The notes under the pieces were generated by a model. It was not told the DNA's origin and did no database searches. It worked only from the letters and a program-made list of their open reading frames with translations. From Phycisphaerales bacterium (GTDB taxonomy: Bacteria; Planctomycetota; Phycisphaerae; Phycisphaerales; UBA1924), in NCBI GenBank assembly GCA_016793015.1, contig JAEUJD010000095.1, forward strand, positions 1 to 32,273: DNA of 32,273 nt. Direction: 5' to 3'. This document shows positions 17,532-25,198 of the stretch, one piece after another. Made by a program: the position numbers and the translations under genes. Positions within the stretch are counted from its first letter, which is position 1. Every line of letters begins with the position of its first letter.

Positions 17532-18637
17532 GAAACCGCGTTTTCGCCATCGCTGGATTGATTGCCCTCGCTGGCTCCCTTGGCTGTTCTTCCCACCAGG
17601 CCGCAAAGCCGCAGGTTGAGTCGCAGGCAAAGTTCACCCCCACCGCCTCGGGAACGCCCCCGGTCGCTGCCGCACCCAAGGCGGCTCCACCCGATCCCGT
17701 CAAACTCTCACAGATCAGAGAGAAGGCACTGCAGGTCATCGAAGAATCTGCGACAAACCCGGACGGCCAAGTCCGGGGTTACGCCTGCGAAGGCGCATCG
17801 CTCGTTCCCAACCGCCTCGGCGGCATTTTGATCAAAGCCCTCGACGATCCCACAGCTGGCGTCAAGGCGATGGCCGCCGCCGCTTGCGGCCGTTCCAAAT
17901 ACCAGCCCGCGGCACCCAAGATCTACTCTCTGTCAAACGACCCTTCGCCGTTCGTCCGCATCTCCGTCATCTACGCCCTCAACAAGCTCGGCAAGCCGGT
18001 CGACCCCGCCCCCCTCGCTGGCTACCTCACAGGGTCTGAGCCCTTGCCCGTGCGGAGCCAAGCCGCCGTGGTCATTGGAGAGTTTGGAAACCGATCCGCA
18101 ATTCCCATGCTGCGAGCCGCGGCCGTGGAAAACATCGCCCGCGCCCGGCCTCTCGAGATCCAGATTTTCCAGCTTCAGTGCGGCGAGGCCCGCGTCAAGC
18201 TCGGCGACAACGAGCCGATCGAGGGCATTCGCGCAGCGCTATTCCCGGCGCGCCCCGAAGACTTTGAGACCGCCGTTCTCGCCGTCCAGATAATCGGCGA
18301 AGTCAAAGACGCCCGCTCGATGGACCAGTTGATCTACCTCTCCGAGTACCGCGACGGCCGGAACAATCCGATGCCCGCCGAGTTCCGCCTCGCGTGCGCG
18401 ACCGCCATCGCCAAACTCGGGCTCGACCGAGGCAGTTTCCTTGCGGATGAATACGCCCACGATCCCAATCCAACCATTCGCCAGCAGGCGGCATCGGTTT
18501 ACGGGTACACCGCCCGAGCGGAGCATTTTCCGACGCTCGAAGCCATGATGAACGATCCTTCGCCGATGGTCCGCGTGGTTGCCGCGTCTTCGGTCATCCG
18601 GGCTCACGCCCGTCTGATGGGAGAAAAACTGCCCTGA
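17528..18637 (+). CDS. HEAT-repeat lipoprotein
   Basis: A 369-aa protein with a lipoprotein signal: basic MRNR, a hydrophobic stretch and lipobox SLGC with Cys at about 20, then a Ser/Pro/Ala-rich linker. HEAT-like helical repeats fill the rest: KALDDPTAGVKAMAAAACG, SLSNDPSPFVRISVIYALNKLG, PLPVRSQAAVVIGEFGN and MMNDPSPMVRVVAASSVIRA. It starts with GTG on a 4-base overlap with lnt, with GGAGG just upstream. Probably an outer-membrane or periplasmic scaffold; no enzyme motif seen. Confidence 0.85.
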   Translation: MRNRVFAIAGLIALAGSLGCSSHQAAKPQVESQAKFTPTASGTPPVAAAPKAAPPDPVKLSQIREKALQVIEESATNPDGQVRGYACEGASLVPNRLGGILIKALDDPTAGVKAMAAAACGRSKYQPAAPKIYSLSNDPSPFVRISVIYALNKLGKPVDPAPLAGYLTGSEPLPVRSQAAVVIGEFGNRSAIPMLRAAAVENIARARPLEIQIFQLQCGEARVKLGDNEPIEGIRAALFPARPEDFETAVLAVQIIGEVKDARSMDQLIYLSEYRDGRNNPMPAEFRLACATAIAKLGLDRGSFLADEYAHDPNPTIRQQAASVYGYTARAEHFPTLEAMMNDPSPMVRVVAASSVIRAHARLMGEKLP

Positions 18638-18672
18638 TTTGCGATCGACCCCAAGCGGGTTGTCGCTCGGGG

Positions 18673-18701
18673 TTGACACGGAAGCCCGCAGCCTGTACAA
18701 G
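18673..18701 (+). promoter_or_regulatory. sigma70-like promoter candidate
   Basis: A perfect -35 TTGACA (18673-18678) is followed by a 17-base spacer and TACAAG (18696-18701, 4 of 6 matches). It would drive the coiled-coil gene at 18936 through a leader of about 230 bases. The rest of the 298-base gap shows no gene. Confidence 0.5.
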
Positions 18702-18935
18702 ATGCCCCCCTTCTGCATCCGCAAACGACAGGAAACGGGCGGAACAGAGGGGCTTCCGGCATCGGATAGACTGCATGCGTCGGAGCACCGTCCTCCCTCA
18801 TGATGTCAAAATTCGTGTTCGGATGGTTCGGGATGGGGGGCGTTTGGTTGATCGGGCCTCGGTAGGCTCGAATGATTCGACCCTTGCCAGCCAGGATGCA
18901 CGCGCATCGGGCTTGGCGGACTTCAGGAGCCTCGC

Positions 18936-19799
18936 GTGGCGACCCTTACGAAAGTTCTTGTCATCATCGCTGCCGTTCTCAGCCTGTTCCTTTCAGCGCT
19001 GGTGATCTCGTATTCCTTCAACACCGACCGCATCCTTGCCGATCGCGACGCGGAAGTTGCCCGAAGCCTGGCGGCTCAGGGCCAGCTTGCCGACAACGCG
19101 ACCCAGGCCAGCACCGCCAAGGCGAGCTGGGAAAAGGAACGCGCCGCTCTCGAATCGCAGCTCACCGATCGCGAAGCCCGCTCGCGCGAGCTCGAGCGTG
19201 TGAACGCCGAACTCACCCGCTCCAAGGCCAAGGCCGAGCAGGACCTTCAGGCCATCACCCTCAAGATCGCAGAACTCGGCGAGACCGTGAAGACCCAGGC
19301 CACCCTGCTCACGGGCTACCGCGACGAAGTGGGCTCGCTCCGCAAGAACGAGCTCCGCTTCCGCGAGCAGGCCGTTCAGTCGGATGACCGCATCAGCGAT
19401 CTCGAGAGCCAGAACGAAGTGCTCGGCCAGAGCGTTCGCGCTCTCCGCGAACAGCTCGAAGAAGCACGCCTCGCCCGCGAAGGTGGCTCGGCATCGATGG
19501 GCATGATGGGCGTCTCGTTCGCGAAGGAGCCCTTCGTTGACACCGGCATCCCCGTCACCGGCTCGATCGAGAACGTGACCACCGATCCCTCCACCGGTGC
19601 CACCCTCGTCAAGATCAACCTCGGCAGCAACGATCGCATCCGCGAGAACCAGAAGCTCTTCATCAGCCGCGGCAAGGACTTCGTCGCCAATCTCGTCATC
19701 GTCAAGACCGACATGCGGTTCGCCATCGGTCGCGTCGACGCGCTGAGCCGCAACGTCACCGTGCAGAGCGGCGATTCGGTCACCACCCGCCTTCAGTAA
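18936..19799 (+). CDS. membrane-anchored coiled-coil protein, unknown
   Basis: A 287-aa protein. One N-terminal transmembrane helix (about 6-26, KVLVIIAAVLSLFLSALVISY) is followed by a long coiled coil (about 40-185, rich in Glu/Ala/Arg/Leu heptads). A small beta-rich C-terminal domain (about 205-287) contains KINLGSNDRIRENQKLFI and IGRVDALSRNVTVQSGD, reminiscent of MreC-like or secretion-accessory beta domains. The GTG start has CAGGAG at 18923-18928. It is followed 35 bases later by a small membrane protein, probably a partner. Function not recognised. Confidence 0.75.
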   Translation: MATLTKVLVIIAAVLSLFLSALVISYSFNTDRILADRDAEVARSLAAQGQLADNATQASTAKASWEKERAALESQLTDREARSRELERVNAELTRSKAKAEQDLQAITLKIAELGETVKTQATLLTGYRDEVGSLRKNELRFREQAVQSDDRISDLESQNEVLGQSVRALREQLEEARLAREGGSASMGMMGVSFAKEPFVDTGIPVTGSIENVTTDPSTGATLVKINLGSNDRIRENQKLFISRGKDFVANLVIVKTDMRFAIGRVDALSRNVTVQSGDSVTTRLQ

Positions 19800-19834
19800 C
19801 CCTTCACCTTCTTTCGCGGCATCAGGAGTCAGCC

Positions 19835-20047
19835 ATGTCTCAATTCGGAATGCAGATGCCGGGCGGTCGGGCCAAACGTGGTGCGTCTCTCGACGTTTTC
19901 ACGGTCCTCGCCTTTCTTTCGGTCGTCATGCTCGCCATCGCCTGCGGCGTGATGTGGGTTGCCGCGTCCAAGGTCGGTAAGGGCGGAAATGCGTTCGAGA
20001 TGCAGGAAAAAGGCCGGATCGAGCTTCCGCAGCGGGCTCGTTCGTAA
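19835..20047 (+). CDS. small single-pass membrane protein
   Basis: A 70-aa protein starting MSQFGMQMPGGRAKRGASLD, with one transmembrane helix (about 22-44, FTVLAFLSVVMLAIACGVMWVAA) and a short polar tail. The basic residues before the helix suggest an N-in orientation. A ribosome-binding site (AGGAG) lies about eight bases before the ATG. It is cotranscribed with the coiled-coil gene and the two may form one membrane complex; this is inferred from position only. Confidence 0.7.
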   Translation: MSQFGMQMPGGRAKRGASLDVFTVLAFLSVVMLAIACGVMWVAASKVGKGGNAFEMQEKGRIELPQRARS

Positions 20048-20123
20048 ATCTTCCGGCGGCGCGAACCCCGCACCGCCCTATTCAAATATTGTTTTCGGTC
20101 TGTCGATTCGATCCGCGTGCCAC

Positions 20124-20151
20124 TTGAACTTTGCGGCTGGCCGCGTATCGT
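20124..20151 (+). promoter_or_regulatory. possible promoter of the tRNA-Asp gene
   Basis: TTGAAC (20124-20129), a 16-base spacer and TATCGT (20146-20151) match sigma70 boxes at 4 of 6 positions each. Transcription would start about 40 bases before the tRNA. Confidence 0.4.
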
Positions 20152-20197
20152 TCCTCCCGCTCACGAGGCCTTACCGCTTTGTGAACGGAGCCATTTC

Positions 20198-20271
<74 letters not shown>

Positions 20272-20278
20272 CTTAAGT

Positions 20279-20311
20279 AAGTCCCGCTAAACGCGGGACT
20301 TCTGGCTTTTT
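20279..20311 (+). terminator. intrinsic terminator after tRNA-Asp
   Basis: A perfect 9-bp stem (20279-20287 with 20293-20301, loop TAAAC) is followed by five T at 20307-20311. It separates the tRNA transcript from the histidine operon leader. Confidence 0.85.
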
Positions 20312-20339
20312 GGAGTCCATCACGCCCGCCATCGTCCGC

Positions 20340-20367
20340 TTGCCTTCCGAGATTCCCCGCCTATCAA
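20340..20367 (+). promoter_or_regulatory. possible his operon promoter
   Basis: TTGCCT (20340-20345) and TATCAA (20362-20367), 16 bases apart, each match 4 of 6 consensus positions. They lie between the tRNA terminator and the leader ORF, the only space a his promoter could occupy. The predicted start site (about 20374) coincides with the GTG of the leader ORF, which would make the transcript leaderless. Confidence 0.45.
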
Positions 20368-20374
20368 TTCTCCC

Positions 20375-20434
20375 GTGAAGAACGTTCTCTCCAGCCATTT
20401 CCATCACCATCATGCCTCGAGCATGGCCGGGTGA
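20375..20434 (+). CDS. hisL: his operon leader peptide (attenuation)
   Basis: A short ORF of 19 codons from GTG to TGA reading MKNVLSSHFHHHHASSMAG. Five codons are His, four of them consecutive (20402-20413, CAT CAC CAT CAT). It lies between a terminator and hisG and is followed by a second terminator-like hairpin, just as in the classical enterobacterial HisL (a run of His codons before an attenuator). The peptide itself is expected to have no function: ribosome stalling at the His codons would report low His-tRNA. No ribosome-binding site is evident, which fits a leaderless transcript. The frame is open upstream to 20291, but no better start exists. Confidence 0.75.
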   Translation: MKNVLSSHFHHHHASSMAG

Positions 20435-20502
20435 TGGTGCGCTGAGATCGTGAAAATCAGTCCGCCAATCGACGCCGGCCCCGTGCCGGCGTCTTGTGTT
20501 TT
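20401..20502 (+). promoter_or_regulatory. his attenuator: competing hairpins and terminator
   Basis: Pause hairpin (1:2): the His-codon segment CCATCACC (20401-20408) pairs perfectly with GGTGATGG (20430-20437), or in a shifted register CACCATCA (20405-20412) with TGATGGTG (20432-20439). Antiterminator (2:3): GGCCGG (20425-20430) can pair with CCGGCC (20475-20480). Terminator (3:4): a perfect 9-bp stem, 20471-20479 with 20485-20493, loop CCCGT, followed by TTGTGTTTT (20494-20502). The 2:3 pairing would destroy the terminator. Stalling at His codons should therefore favour read-through into hisG. Pairings were found by eye; energies not computed. Confidence 0.7.
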
Positions 20503-20549
20503 CTGATCGAGAACACACGGCGGCGGGCGGTGCCGGCATGGGAGCTTCC

Positions 20550-21485
20550 ATGCCGACCAGCACATCCGTTTCGCGTTCCTCTTCATCGTCAAGTCTTGCC
20601 GCCGGCCCGTCGTCTGAAAGCACGAGCGTGCTGCCCCTCCGCCTGGCCCTCCCCAAAGGCCGCATGCAGGAAGGCATCTTCGCGCTCCTCGCGGATGCGG
20701 GCATCCGCGTGCGCGTCGGCGGTCGGGCGTATCGGCCCCAGGTTTCACTGCCGGGGATCGACGCGAAGATCTTGAAGCCGCAGAACGTGGTCGAGATGCT
20801 CCACGCCGGCTCCCGCGATCTCGGCTTTGCGGGCGCCGATTGGGTGAACGAACTCGGTGCTGAACTCGTCGAAGTGCTCGATACCGGCCTCGATTCCGTC
20901 CGTCTCGTCGCCGCGGCACCGGCCGACCTTCTCAGGGCCGGGGGGCTCCCAAATCGACGGATCGTTGTGGCGTCGGAATACGAACGAATCACCAAGCGCT
21001 GGATCGAATCGCGCGGCCTCGATGCCCAATTCGTTCGCTCGTACGGCGCGACAGAAGTGTTCCCTCCGGAAGACGCCGACTGCATCGTCGATATCGCCGC
21101 CAGTGGAGAAACGCTTCGGGCCCAGAACCTCATCGTCTTCGACGAAATCCTCCAGAGCTCGACCCGGCTTTACGCCTCACCGGGCGCGCTCGCGGACCCC
21201 GCCCGCCGCACCCAGATCGACCGCTTTTCGATGCTGCTTCAGTCGGTGCTCGAAGCCCGCCAGCGTGTCATGATCGAAGTCAATGTCGATCGAGTATCGC
21301 TCGCCCGGCTCATCGAGATTCTGCCGTGCATGCGCGAGCCCACCATCGCGACGCTGCACGGTGATGCCGGCTATGCCGTAAAGGCCGCGGTTCTCCGGAC
21401 CGAACTCCCCCGGCTGATTCCCGAGATAAAGGCCCGGGGCGGAACCGACGTTGTCGTGTCTCAACCTTCGCAGATCATCGCATGA
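20550..21485 (+). CDS. hisG: ATP phosphoribosyltransferase (long form)
   Basis: First enzyme of histidine synthesis, 311 aa, joining ATP and PRPP to phosphoribosyl-ATP. LRLALPKGRMQEGIFALL opens the catalytic domain. GSRDLGFAGADWV and DIAASGETLRAQNL (the PRPP-binding loop) follow. A C-terminal ACT-like regulatory domain (about 235-311, ATLHGDAGYAVKAAVLR) marks the long, histidine-feedback-inhibited form that needs no HisZ. The ATG at 20550 has GGGAG just upstream. ATG 20538 is also possible, and both lie in an 8-bp hairpin (20534-20541 with 20548-20555) that may mask the start. A Ser-rich N-terminal stretch precedes the core. Confidence 0.94.
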   Translation: MPTSTSVSRSSSSSSLAAGPSSESTSVLPLRLALPKGRMQEGIFALLADAGIRVRVGGRAYRPQVSLPGIDAKILKPQNVVEMLHAGSRDLGFAGADWVNELGAELVEVLDTGLDSVRLVAAAPADLLRAGGLPNRRIVVASEYERITKRWIESRGLDAQFVRSYGATEVFPPEDADCIVDIAASGETLRAQNLIVFDEILQSSTRLYASPGALADPARRTQIDRFSMLLQSVLEARQRVMIEVNVDRVSLARLIEILPCMREPTIATLHGDAGYAVKAAVLRTELPRLIPEIKARGGTDVVVSQPSQIIA

Positions 21486-23221
21486 AAACTCCCACGCTCA
21501 CTCCCATCCCGGCATTTGATGGTCAGGGCGGGCCGCTCGCGCTCCCCGCTCCGTACCGGCCCCCGACGCACGCCGGACCGATTGATCTGCGCCTCGATGC
21601 CAACGAGGGACGACCAATCGTCGATCTCTCGGCACTGTGCCTAGCCACAGAACCCGACTCGCTTCGCCGCTACCCGGATTCGTCCGGCCTGCGTGCGATG
21701 CTGGCCGAGGCTTGGGATCTGACCGCCGATCGGGTTCTGGTGACTGCGGGCGCCGACGACGCGATCGACCGCGCCTGCCGCGCATTCCTTGGCAACGGCC
21801 TCGAGATCATCGCTCCCGCGCCGACGTTCGAGATGATTCCGCGCTATGCGCAGCTCGCCGGCGCGAGCGTCATCAGTCCCCCGTGGCCGAACGGACCGTA
21901 TCCGCTCCGAGCGGTCCTTCACACGATCACCGATCGGACCGCGATGATCGCGGTCGTAACTCCCAACAACCCCACAGGCGCGGTTGCGACCGTGGACGTT
22001 GTCCGCGCCCTCGCCGGGGCAGCGCCGAGCGCGATCGTGCTCGTGGACCTGGCATACGCCGAGTTTGCCGATGAGGACTTGACCCGGGCCGCGCTGGAAA
22101 TTCCAAACGCCATCGTCCTTCGAACATTCTCAAAGGCTTTCGGACTCGCCGGCATGCGCGTCGGCTACGCGATGGGCGATGCCTCCAACATCCGCCGACT
22201 TGCCTCGGTTGGTGCCCCTTATCCCGTTTCATCGATCGGGCTGGCAGCGGCGGTGGAATCGCTTCTTGCAGCACCCTCCCGGCTTCCGGCCAGGATCGCC
22301 CGCGTCGTTGATGAGCGGGCGAATCTGGAGACGTTCCTGCGCGAGCTCGGCGGCTCGCCTATTTCGTCGCAGGGAAACTTTGTGCTCTGCAATTTCACCA
22401 ACGCAGAGTGGGTCTGGCGTGCGCTTGGCGGATTGGGCATCGCCGTGCGTCGCTTTGACGATCGACCCGGGCTCGAAAACGCGCTCCGCATCACCTGCCC
22501 GGGAGATGCGGCGGATTTCACAAGGCTGCTCGGAGCGCTCCGCAGCACGCTCAGTCCCAAAGCCCTGCTGCTCGACATCGACGGCGTGATCGCGGATGTT
22601 GGCGCTTCGTATCGCGAGGCGATCTGCCAGACGGCAGGATCTTTCGGCGTGCAAGTCACTCGCGCCGACATTTCGGCAGCAAAGGCGGAAGGCAACGCCA
22701 ACAACGATTGGGTGCTGACAAAGCGTCTGCTCGAACAAGCGGGCTTCCGCACAACACTCGCGGAAGTCACGAAGCGATTCGAATCGCTCTATCAGGGCAG
22801 TGCCGCATCACCCGGCCTGCGCGAGAACGAACGCCTGATCCCCGATCGTGCACTCCTCCAACGGTTGGCGGCAAAGCTCCCGCTCGCGGCCGTTACCGGT
22901 CGCCCCCGTGCCGATTTCGAGCGTTTGCTCGATCGCTTCGATCTGCGTTCCATCTTCTCGGCGTCCGTTTGTATGGAAGACGCGACTGCGAAGCCTGATC
23001 CCGCGCCGGTTCTGCTCGCGCTTTCCCGTTTGGGCGTATCCAACGCGTGGATGGTGGGCGACACGCCGGACGACATCCTGGCCGCTCGTGCGGCCGGCGT
23101 TGTGCCGCTGGGCGTGCTCGCGCCCGGTGACGCGAATCCGCGAACCGCTGCGGCGCTCGAGAGCGCCGGCGTCGCTCGAACTCTCTCATCTCTCTCCGCA
23201 CTGGAGGACTTGATCCCATGA
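21482..23221 (+). CDS. hisC: histidinol-phosphate aminotransferase fused to HAD phosphatase
   Basis: A 579-aa fusion. Residues 1-357 are a class I/II PLP aminotransferase of the HisC family: LRLDANEGRP, TAGADDAIDRACRAFL, VVTPNNPTGAV, the PLP lysine K218 in TFSKAFGLAGMRVGYAMG, and the C-terminal RITCPG arginine. Residues 361-579 are a HAD-family hydrolase with D365-x-D367 (LLLDIDGVIAD), TGRPRADFERLL (motif II), AKPDPAPVLLAL (motif III Lys) and VGDTPDDILAARAAG (motif IV). The HAD half probably supplies histidinol-phosphate phosphatase, otherwise missing from the operon; this is inference from context. ATGA overlaps join it to hisG and hisB. Confidence 0.9.
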   Translation: MKTPTLTPIPAFDGQGGPLALPAPYRPPTHAGPIDLRLDANEGRPIVDLSALCLATEPDSLRRYPDSSGLRAMLAEAWDLTADRVLVTAGADDAIDRACRAFLGNGLEIIAPAPTFEMIPRYAQLAGASVISPPWPNGPYPLRAVLHTITDRTAMIAVVTPNNPTGAVATVDVVRALAGAAPSAIVLVDLAYAEFADEDLTRAALEIPNAIVLRTFSKAFGLAGMRVGYAMGDASNIRRLASVGAPYPVSSIGLAAAVESLLAAPSRLPARIARVVDERANLETFLRELGGSPISSQGNFVLCNFTNAEWVWRALGGLGIAVRRFDDRPGLENALRITCPGDAADFTRLLGALRSTLSPKALLLDIDGVIADVGASYREAICQTAGSFGVQVTRADISAAKAEGNANNDWVLTKRLLEQAGFRTTLAEVTKRFESLYQGSAASPGLRENERLIPDRALLQRLAAKLPLAAVTGRPRADFERLLDRFDLRSIFSASVCMEDATAKPDPAPVLLALSRLGVSNAWMVGDTPDDILAARAAGVVPLGVLAPGDANPRTAAALESAGVARTLSSLSALEDLIP

Positions 23222-23805
23222 AACCCAGAAAAGCCAGCATCGAACGCGTCACCCGCGAAACGAATATCTCTGTTTCGATCGACCTCGATGGCGATGGACA
23301 AGCCAGCATCAAGACCGGCGTCGGCTTCCTCGATCACATGCTGACCGCGCTGACGGTGCACTCCGGCATTGATCTCGCAATCACCTGCAACGGCGATCTC
23401 CAGATCGACGATCACCACACCTGCGAAGACTGCGCACTGGCGATCGGCGAAGCCACCGACCGCGCACTCGGCGAACGCAAGGGCTTCGCCCGCTTCGGCA
23501 GCGCGTACGCGCCGCTCGATGAGTCGCTCGCCCGCGCCGTGATCGACTTCTCGGGCCGACCCTTCGCCGTGGTCGACCTCGGCCTGCGCCGCGAGATGCT
23601 CGGCGGGCTCTCCTGCGAGAACATCCCCCACTTCTTCGCATCGCTCGCGACGGCCTCGCGTGCTGCGCTGCATGTCGATGTGCTGCGAGGCGAGAACGAT
23701 CACCACCGCGCCGAAGCTGCATTCAAGGCGCTCGCGCTTGCTCTCCGCACGGCCATCGCCCGCACGGATGCTCGCTCGGTCCCCAGCACGAAGGGAGTTC
23801 TGTGA
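23218..23805 (+). CDS. hisB: imidazoleglycerol-phosphate dehydratase
   Basis: Manganese enzyme of 195 aa that dehydrates IGP to imidazole-acetol phosphate. The two similar halves carry the metal-binding His motifs GFLDHMLTAL and DDHHTCEDCALAIGEA, then NIPHFFASLA and ENDHHRAEAAFKALALALR. FGSAYAPLDESLARAVIDFSGRP is the conserved middle segment. This is the monofunctional form with no phosphatase domain, consistent with the HAD domain being fused to HisC instead. It starts on an ATGA overlap and ends on a GTGA overlap. Confidence 0.96.
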   Translation: MKPRKASIERVTRETNISVSIDLDGDGQASIKTGVGFLDHMLTALTVHSGIDLAITCNGDLQIDDHHTCEDCALAIGEATDRALGERKGFARFGSAYAPLDESLARAVIDFSGRPFAVVDLGLRREMLGGLSCENIPHFFASLATASRAALHVDVLRGENDHHRAEAAFKALALALRTAIARTDARSVPSTKGVL

Positions 23806-24443
23806 ACCGCAATGTTGTCATCATCCGGACAGGCAGCGCAAACATCGCTTCCGTTGCCGCGGCATTCACGCGCCTGGGCGTCGGCAGCACTGTTACGAGC
23901 ATTGCCGAAACGGTTCGCGATGCCGACCTCGTCGTACTTCCCGGCGTCGGAGCGTTCGGACCGGCCATGAAAGCATTGCGCGAGGACGGCCTTGACGATG
24001 CGATCAAGTCACGCCTTGAGGCCAAACTCCCGCTCCTTGCAATCTGCCTCGGTCTCCAACTCCTCTTTGAATTCAGCGAGGAAAGCCCGGGCATCCCCGG
24101 ACTGTCCATCGTCCCGGGCACAGTCACTCGGTTTCAGCCGCACCTCCGCACTCCGCAGATGGGCTGGAACGAAGTGCTTCCTTCCGAAATCAACGCTGCA
24201 TCGGGGACTCCGCCACTTCTCCGCCCGTCTTGGATGTACTTCGCAAACTCCTATTGCGTCCGTACGCCGCCGCCCGGTTGGGAGTGCGCCCTCACTCAGT
24301 ACGGCGGCAGCTTTGTCTCCGCCATGCAGAAAGGCCGCACGCTCGCCTGCCAGTTTCACCCGGAACTCTCCGGCGCTGCGGGGCTTTCGCTCATCAAACG
24401 CTGGGCGGCGCTCGCAGCCGCGAAGGAGCCAGCGCCATGCTGA
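23802..24443 (+). CDS. hisH: imidazole glycerol phosphate synthase glutaminase subunit
   Basis: Class I glutamine amidotransferase of 213 aa that feeds ammonia to HisF. LPGVGAFGPAMKAL precedes the nucleophile Cys in LLAICLGLQLLFEF, and the His/Glu pair lies in CQFHPELS. The Cys loop reads AICLG rather than the more common GICLG, and CQFHPEL replaces TQFHPEK; both are conservative. PQMGWNEV is the HisH-typical segment. GTG start on a 4-base overlap with hisB; the stop overlaps the hisF start by seven bases, suiting a one-to-one complex. Confidence 0.94.
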   Translation: MNRNVVIIRTGSANIASVAAAFTRLGVGSTVTSIAETVRDADLVVLPGVGAFGPAMKALREDGLDDAIKSRLEAKLPLLAICLGLQLLFEFSEESPGIPGLSIVPGTVTRFQPHLRTPQMGWNEVLPSEINAASGTPPLLRPSWMYFANSYCVRTPPPGWECALTQYGGSFVSAMQKGRTLACQFHPELSGAAGLSLIKRWAALAAAKEPAPC

Positions 24444-25198
24444 CCCGCCGCATCATTCCTTGCCTTGATATCGACGGTGGACGCGTCGTGAAAGGCATCC
24501 GCTTCCAGGGCCTCCGCGATTCCGGCGATCCGGCCGAACTCGCGGCACGCTATGAAGCCGAAGGCGCCGACGAGATTGCCCTCCTTGATATCTCCGCGGG
24601 CAAACAGTCTCGCATCGCCGACACCCAAACGATTGCGCGAGTCCGCGCGGTTCTCTCCATCCCGCTCACAGTCGGCGGCGGCGTGCGTTCCGCGGATGAT
24701 GCCGACCGCCTGCTCAACGCCGGCGCGGATAAGGTCGGCCTCAATACCGCTGCCGCACTCCGGCCTGAGCTTGTTTCTGAATGTGCCGAGCGCTTCGGCT
24801 CGCAATGCATCGTCGCGTCAATCGATGCCGCTCGCTCGTTGGACCCCAGGCCGACCTGGAACGTTCGCATCAAGGGAGGGGACTCGCGGACTCCCCTCGA
24901 TGCGATCGAGTGGGCTGTGCGTGCCGAGTCGCTCGGCGCGGGCGAGATCCTGCTCACCAGTTGGGATCGCGATGGCACAACCAGCGGCTTCGATCTCGAT
25001 CTTACCGCAGCCGTCGCGCACTCCGTACACGTCCCTGTCATCGCTTCCGGCGGTGCATCCAGGCCCTCGGACTTTGTCGAAGCAATTGCCGCTGGCGCAG
25101 AAGCCGTGCTCGCCGCGACGATTTTTCACGAGGCCCGCTTCTCTGTGCAGCAGATCAAGCAGTTTCTGAAGACACAAGGTGTGGAGGTTCGACTGTGA
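24437..25198 (+). CDS. hisF: imidazole glycerol phosphate synthase cyclase subunit
   Basis: A 253-aa (beta/alpha)8 enzyme that converts PRFAR plus ammonia to IGP and AICAR. The catalytic Asp near residue 11 lies in RRIIPCLDIDGGRVVKGI and the second in LLTSWDRDGTTSGFDLDL. Phosphate-binding segments are LTVGGGVRSADDA and VIASGGASRPSDF. SWDRDG replaces the commoner SMDRDG. The ATG at 24437 with GAAGGAG eight bases upstream is chosen; the frame is open further left inside hisH, but those residues are not HisF. Confidence 0.96.
   Translation: MLTRRIIPCLDIDGGRVVKGIRFQGLRDSGDPAELAARYEAEGADEIALLDISAGKQSRIADTQTIARVRAVLSIPLTVGGGVRSADDADRLLNAGADKVGLNTAAALRPELVSECAERFGSQCIVASIDAARSLDPRPTWNVRIKGGDSRTPLDAIEWAVRAESLGAGEILLTSWDRDGTTSGFDLDLTAAVAHSVHVPVIASGGASRPSDFVEAIAAGAEAVLAATIFHEARFSVQQIKQFLKTQGVEVRL

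Noticed and set aside
20291-20374. Extending the His leader ORF upstream to 20291
   Set aside because: No ATG/GTG/TTG start in frame and it would run into the tRNA terminator.
20375-20502. T-box riboswitch as an explanation of the his leader
   Set aside because: No T-box sequence (GGTGG-ACC type) or long specifier stem; the His-codon ORF explains the terminator better.
20496-20549. Earlier in-frame GTG (20496) as the hisG start
   Set aside because: It lies inside the terminator T-run and adds residues unlike HisG.
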